Virus record (IMG/VR): IMGVR_UViG_3300042890_001696
Span: 1 to 22,964 of that record
Reading direction: 5' to 3' (one strand)
DNA length: 22,964 nucleotides
From: a virus
Both the position numbers and the translations under genes were made by a program. Positions 21,964 to 22,964 of the stretch are shown here, piece by piece (position 1 is the stretch's first letter; every line of letters begins with the position of its first letter). A model generated the notes under the pieces. It did no database searches. It was not told where the DNA came from and saw only the letters and a program-made list of their open reading frames with translations.

Positions 21964-22964
21964 TTACATTCCGAAAAAGAAGTCGCCTGATGCTGAATAA
22001 AATAAACCGCCTGTTACTGCTGTCGGAGTGTCTGTTCTTGATTCGAAAATAACCACTCTCTCTGCATTAATTTTTAACATTTCTACTGATCCGGACTGTA
22101 CTAGAAAGAAATAGGGTACGGTTGCTCCGGGACCTATTTGTACAGAAGCAGTTATGGATCCGGTTGCTATAAGGTTTGTAACAACGGGTGTGGATGGAGC
22201 AGAAGCAGTAACAAACAAAGCATTACTGACTGCATCATACATTACTACTCTTACGTTCGCTGAGGGGGAGTATGGTAGTCCGAAAGAAGGTACTTGAAGT
22301 AACGGTGCATTAATGTTTAAAACGTTAGCATTAAAGGCTATTGTTGCTGCACTGTTTACAGTGACGTTTCCTTCTACTGTTAAGGATCCAGATATTATTG
22401 CCGAACCTGTAAAAGGGAATATTTTAGCATTATCAGCATAAGAAGCTGTACCTAATAAAGACCCTGTTAATGGACCTGAGAAAGAACTTGCGGAAACAAT
22501 TAGTCCTGATACAGATCCTAAAGTATTCTTAGATGGATTATAGTAAGGTCCGCTTGTATCTGCTGCTAAAGAGCGGTAATTATCTAGTGTTGCTGTATCT
22601 CCTTTAAATATTAAAGGGTAGTCTACATTAGTAGTAGATTGATTATTTACATAAACTAAGCTTGATGAAACAGCATAAGAAGCACTATCAGCTTGTATTG
22701 CATTAAAAGCCCAAGACGCAGTTCCAAATAAAGAACCGGTTAAATTATTAATTGTAGTTGGACCAATTATAGAATGGCCGCTGCCCGTAACTAAGAGCGA
22801 GCCGGTAAATTCATGAAAGTCATCTAAAGAATCTCCAAACTTAGTAGATCCACTGCTATAAATAATAGAAGACGATTCATAGGTAGTAATTAATACATCA
22901 ACAGATGCAGTTCCTCTAACTACTAGGTTACCTGCTATACTTACATTCTGTACTAACGGGTTAA
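21964..22964 (-). CDS. Phage fibre-like structural protein (5' end cut off by window edge)
   Basis: The frame ends at the TAA at 21964-21966. I translated it by hand to base 22964 without meeting a stop, giving at least 333 residues. The Met at 22242 is therefore internal, not the start; the sequence upstream of it is clearly the same protein. Visible motifs from N to C: IAGNLVVRGTASVDV, FTGSLLVTGSGHSIIGP, LTGSLFGTASWAFNA, SASYAVSSS, FSGPLTGSLLGTASYADNA, SGSLTVEGNVTVNSA, and the C-terminal FYSASGDFFFGM. The GTAS[YW]A and SGSLTV motifs are those of phage fibre and tail proteins and echo the head cassettes of the giant fibres. No NVGIGT repeats are present in the visible part. It is followed after 22 bases by the 404-aa gene. 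It is probably a tail or fibre component; the N-terminal attachment region is not visible. Confidence 0.8.
   Translation of the reverse strand, partial: NPLVQNVSIAGNLVVRGTASVDVLITTYESSSIIYSSGSTKFGDSLDDFHEFTGSLLVTGSGHSIIGPTTINNLTGSLFGTASWAFNAIQADSASYAVSSSLVYVNNQSTTNVDYPLIFKGDTATLDNYRSLAADTSGPYYNPSKNTLGSVSGLIVSASSFSGPLTGSLLGTASYADNAKIFPFTGSAIISGSLTVEGNVTVNSAATIAFNANVLNINAPLLQVPSFGLPYSPSANVRVVMYDAVSNALFVTASAPSTPVVTNLIATGSITASVQIGPGATVPYFFLVQSGSVEMLKINAERVVIFESRTDTPTAVTGGLFYSASGDFFFGM

Noticed and set aside
22240-22242. Met at 22242 as the start of a 92-aa gene
   Set aside because: The frame continues upstream without a stop to the window edge and encodes typical fibre motifs (GTASYA, SGSLTV), so this Met is internal to a larger truncated gene.

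Overview
The window is a run of tailed-phage virion structural genes, all on the minus strand and tightly packed, so it reads from right (upstream) to left (downstream). It most likely comes from a contractile- or long-tailed virus of an aquatic bacterium, seen as a genomic or metagenomic fragment. The reasons are the giant fibre proteins built from NVGIGTTSP-type repeats, two C-terminal S74-type intramolecular chaperone domains, a LamG-like lectin gene, and N-terminal signatures (M-x-x-W-K-K-x-x-V-S-G-S) of a kind I recall from aquatic T4-like phages. The DNA is moderately AT-rich. Most starts lack a clear Shine-Dalgarno, which would fit a Bacteroidota host, but the host is not proven. I see no tRNA, integrase, transposon, CRISPR array, reverse transcriptase or convincing terminator, and no gene-free stretch above 83 bases.

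Layout, upstream to downstream: (1) a 5'-truncated fibre-like protein at 21964-22964, open to the right edge; (2) a 404-aa virion protein with the WKK N-terminus; (3) two tiny helical proteins of 70 and 75 aa that look like diverged tandem paralogs; (4) a 1669-aa fibre with about 19 NVGIGT repeats and a beta-rich C-terminal tip domain in place of S74; (5) a 2427-aa fibre with about 29 repeats and an S74 chaperone; (6) a 2190-aa fibre with about 25 repeats and a different S74 chaperone; (7) a 227-aa structural protein whose start overlaps the previous stop (ATGA); (8) a LamG-like lectin-fold protein that runs off the left edge.

Together these genes probably build the host-recognition apparatus: anchor proteins, three very long and presumably trimeric fibres, self-cleaving chaperones that register the trimers, and lectin-like tip or decoration proteins. 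The three giant genes cover about 18.9 kb and contain about 73 repeat units.

The main points of interest are as follows. The fibres look like mosaics: complete fibre 'head' cassettes sit in the middle of two of them, and the module that precedes S74 in one fibre sits just before an internal head cassette in another. Some duplicated modules are almost identical in protein but heavily scrambled at synonymous sites, while one other is still about 87% identical in DNA. Finally, an AT-rich element (ATATTTATA on the coding strand; its complement TATAAATA equals the T4 late-promoter consensus, but pointing the wrong way) recurs at six of the eight gene junctions.
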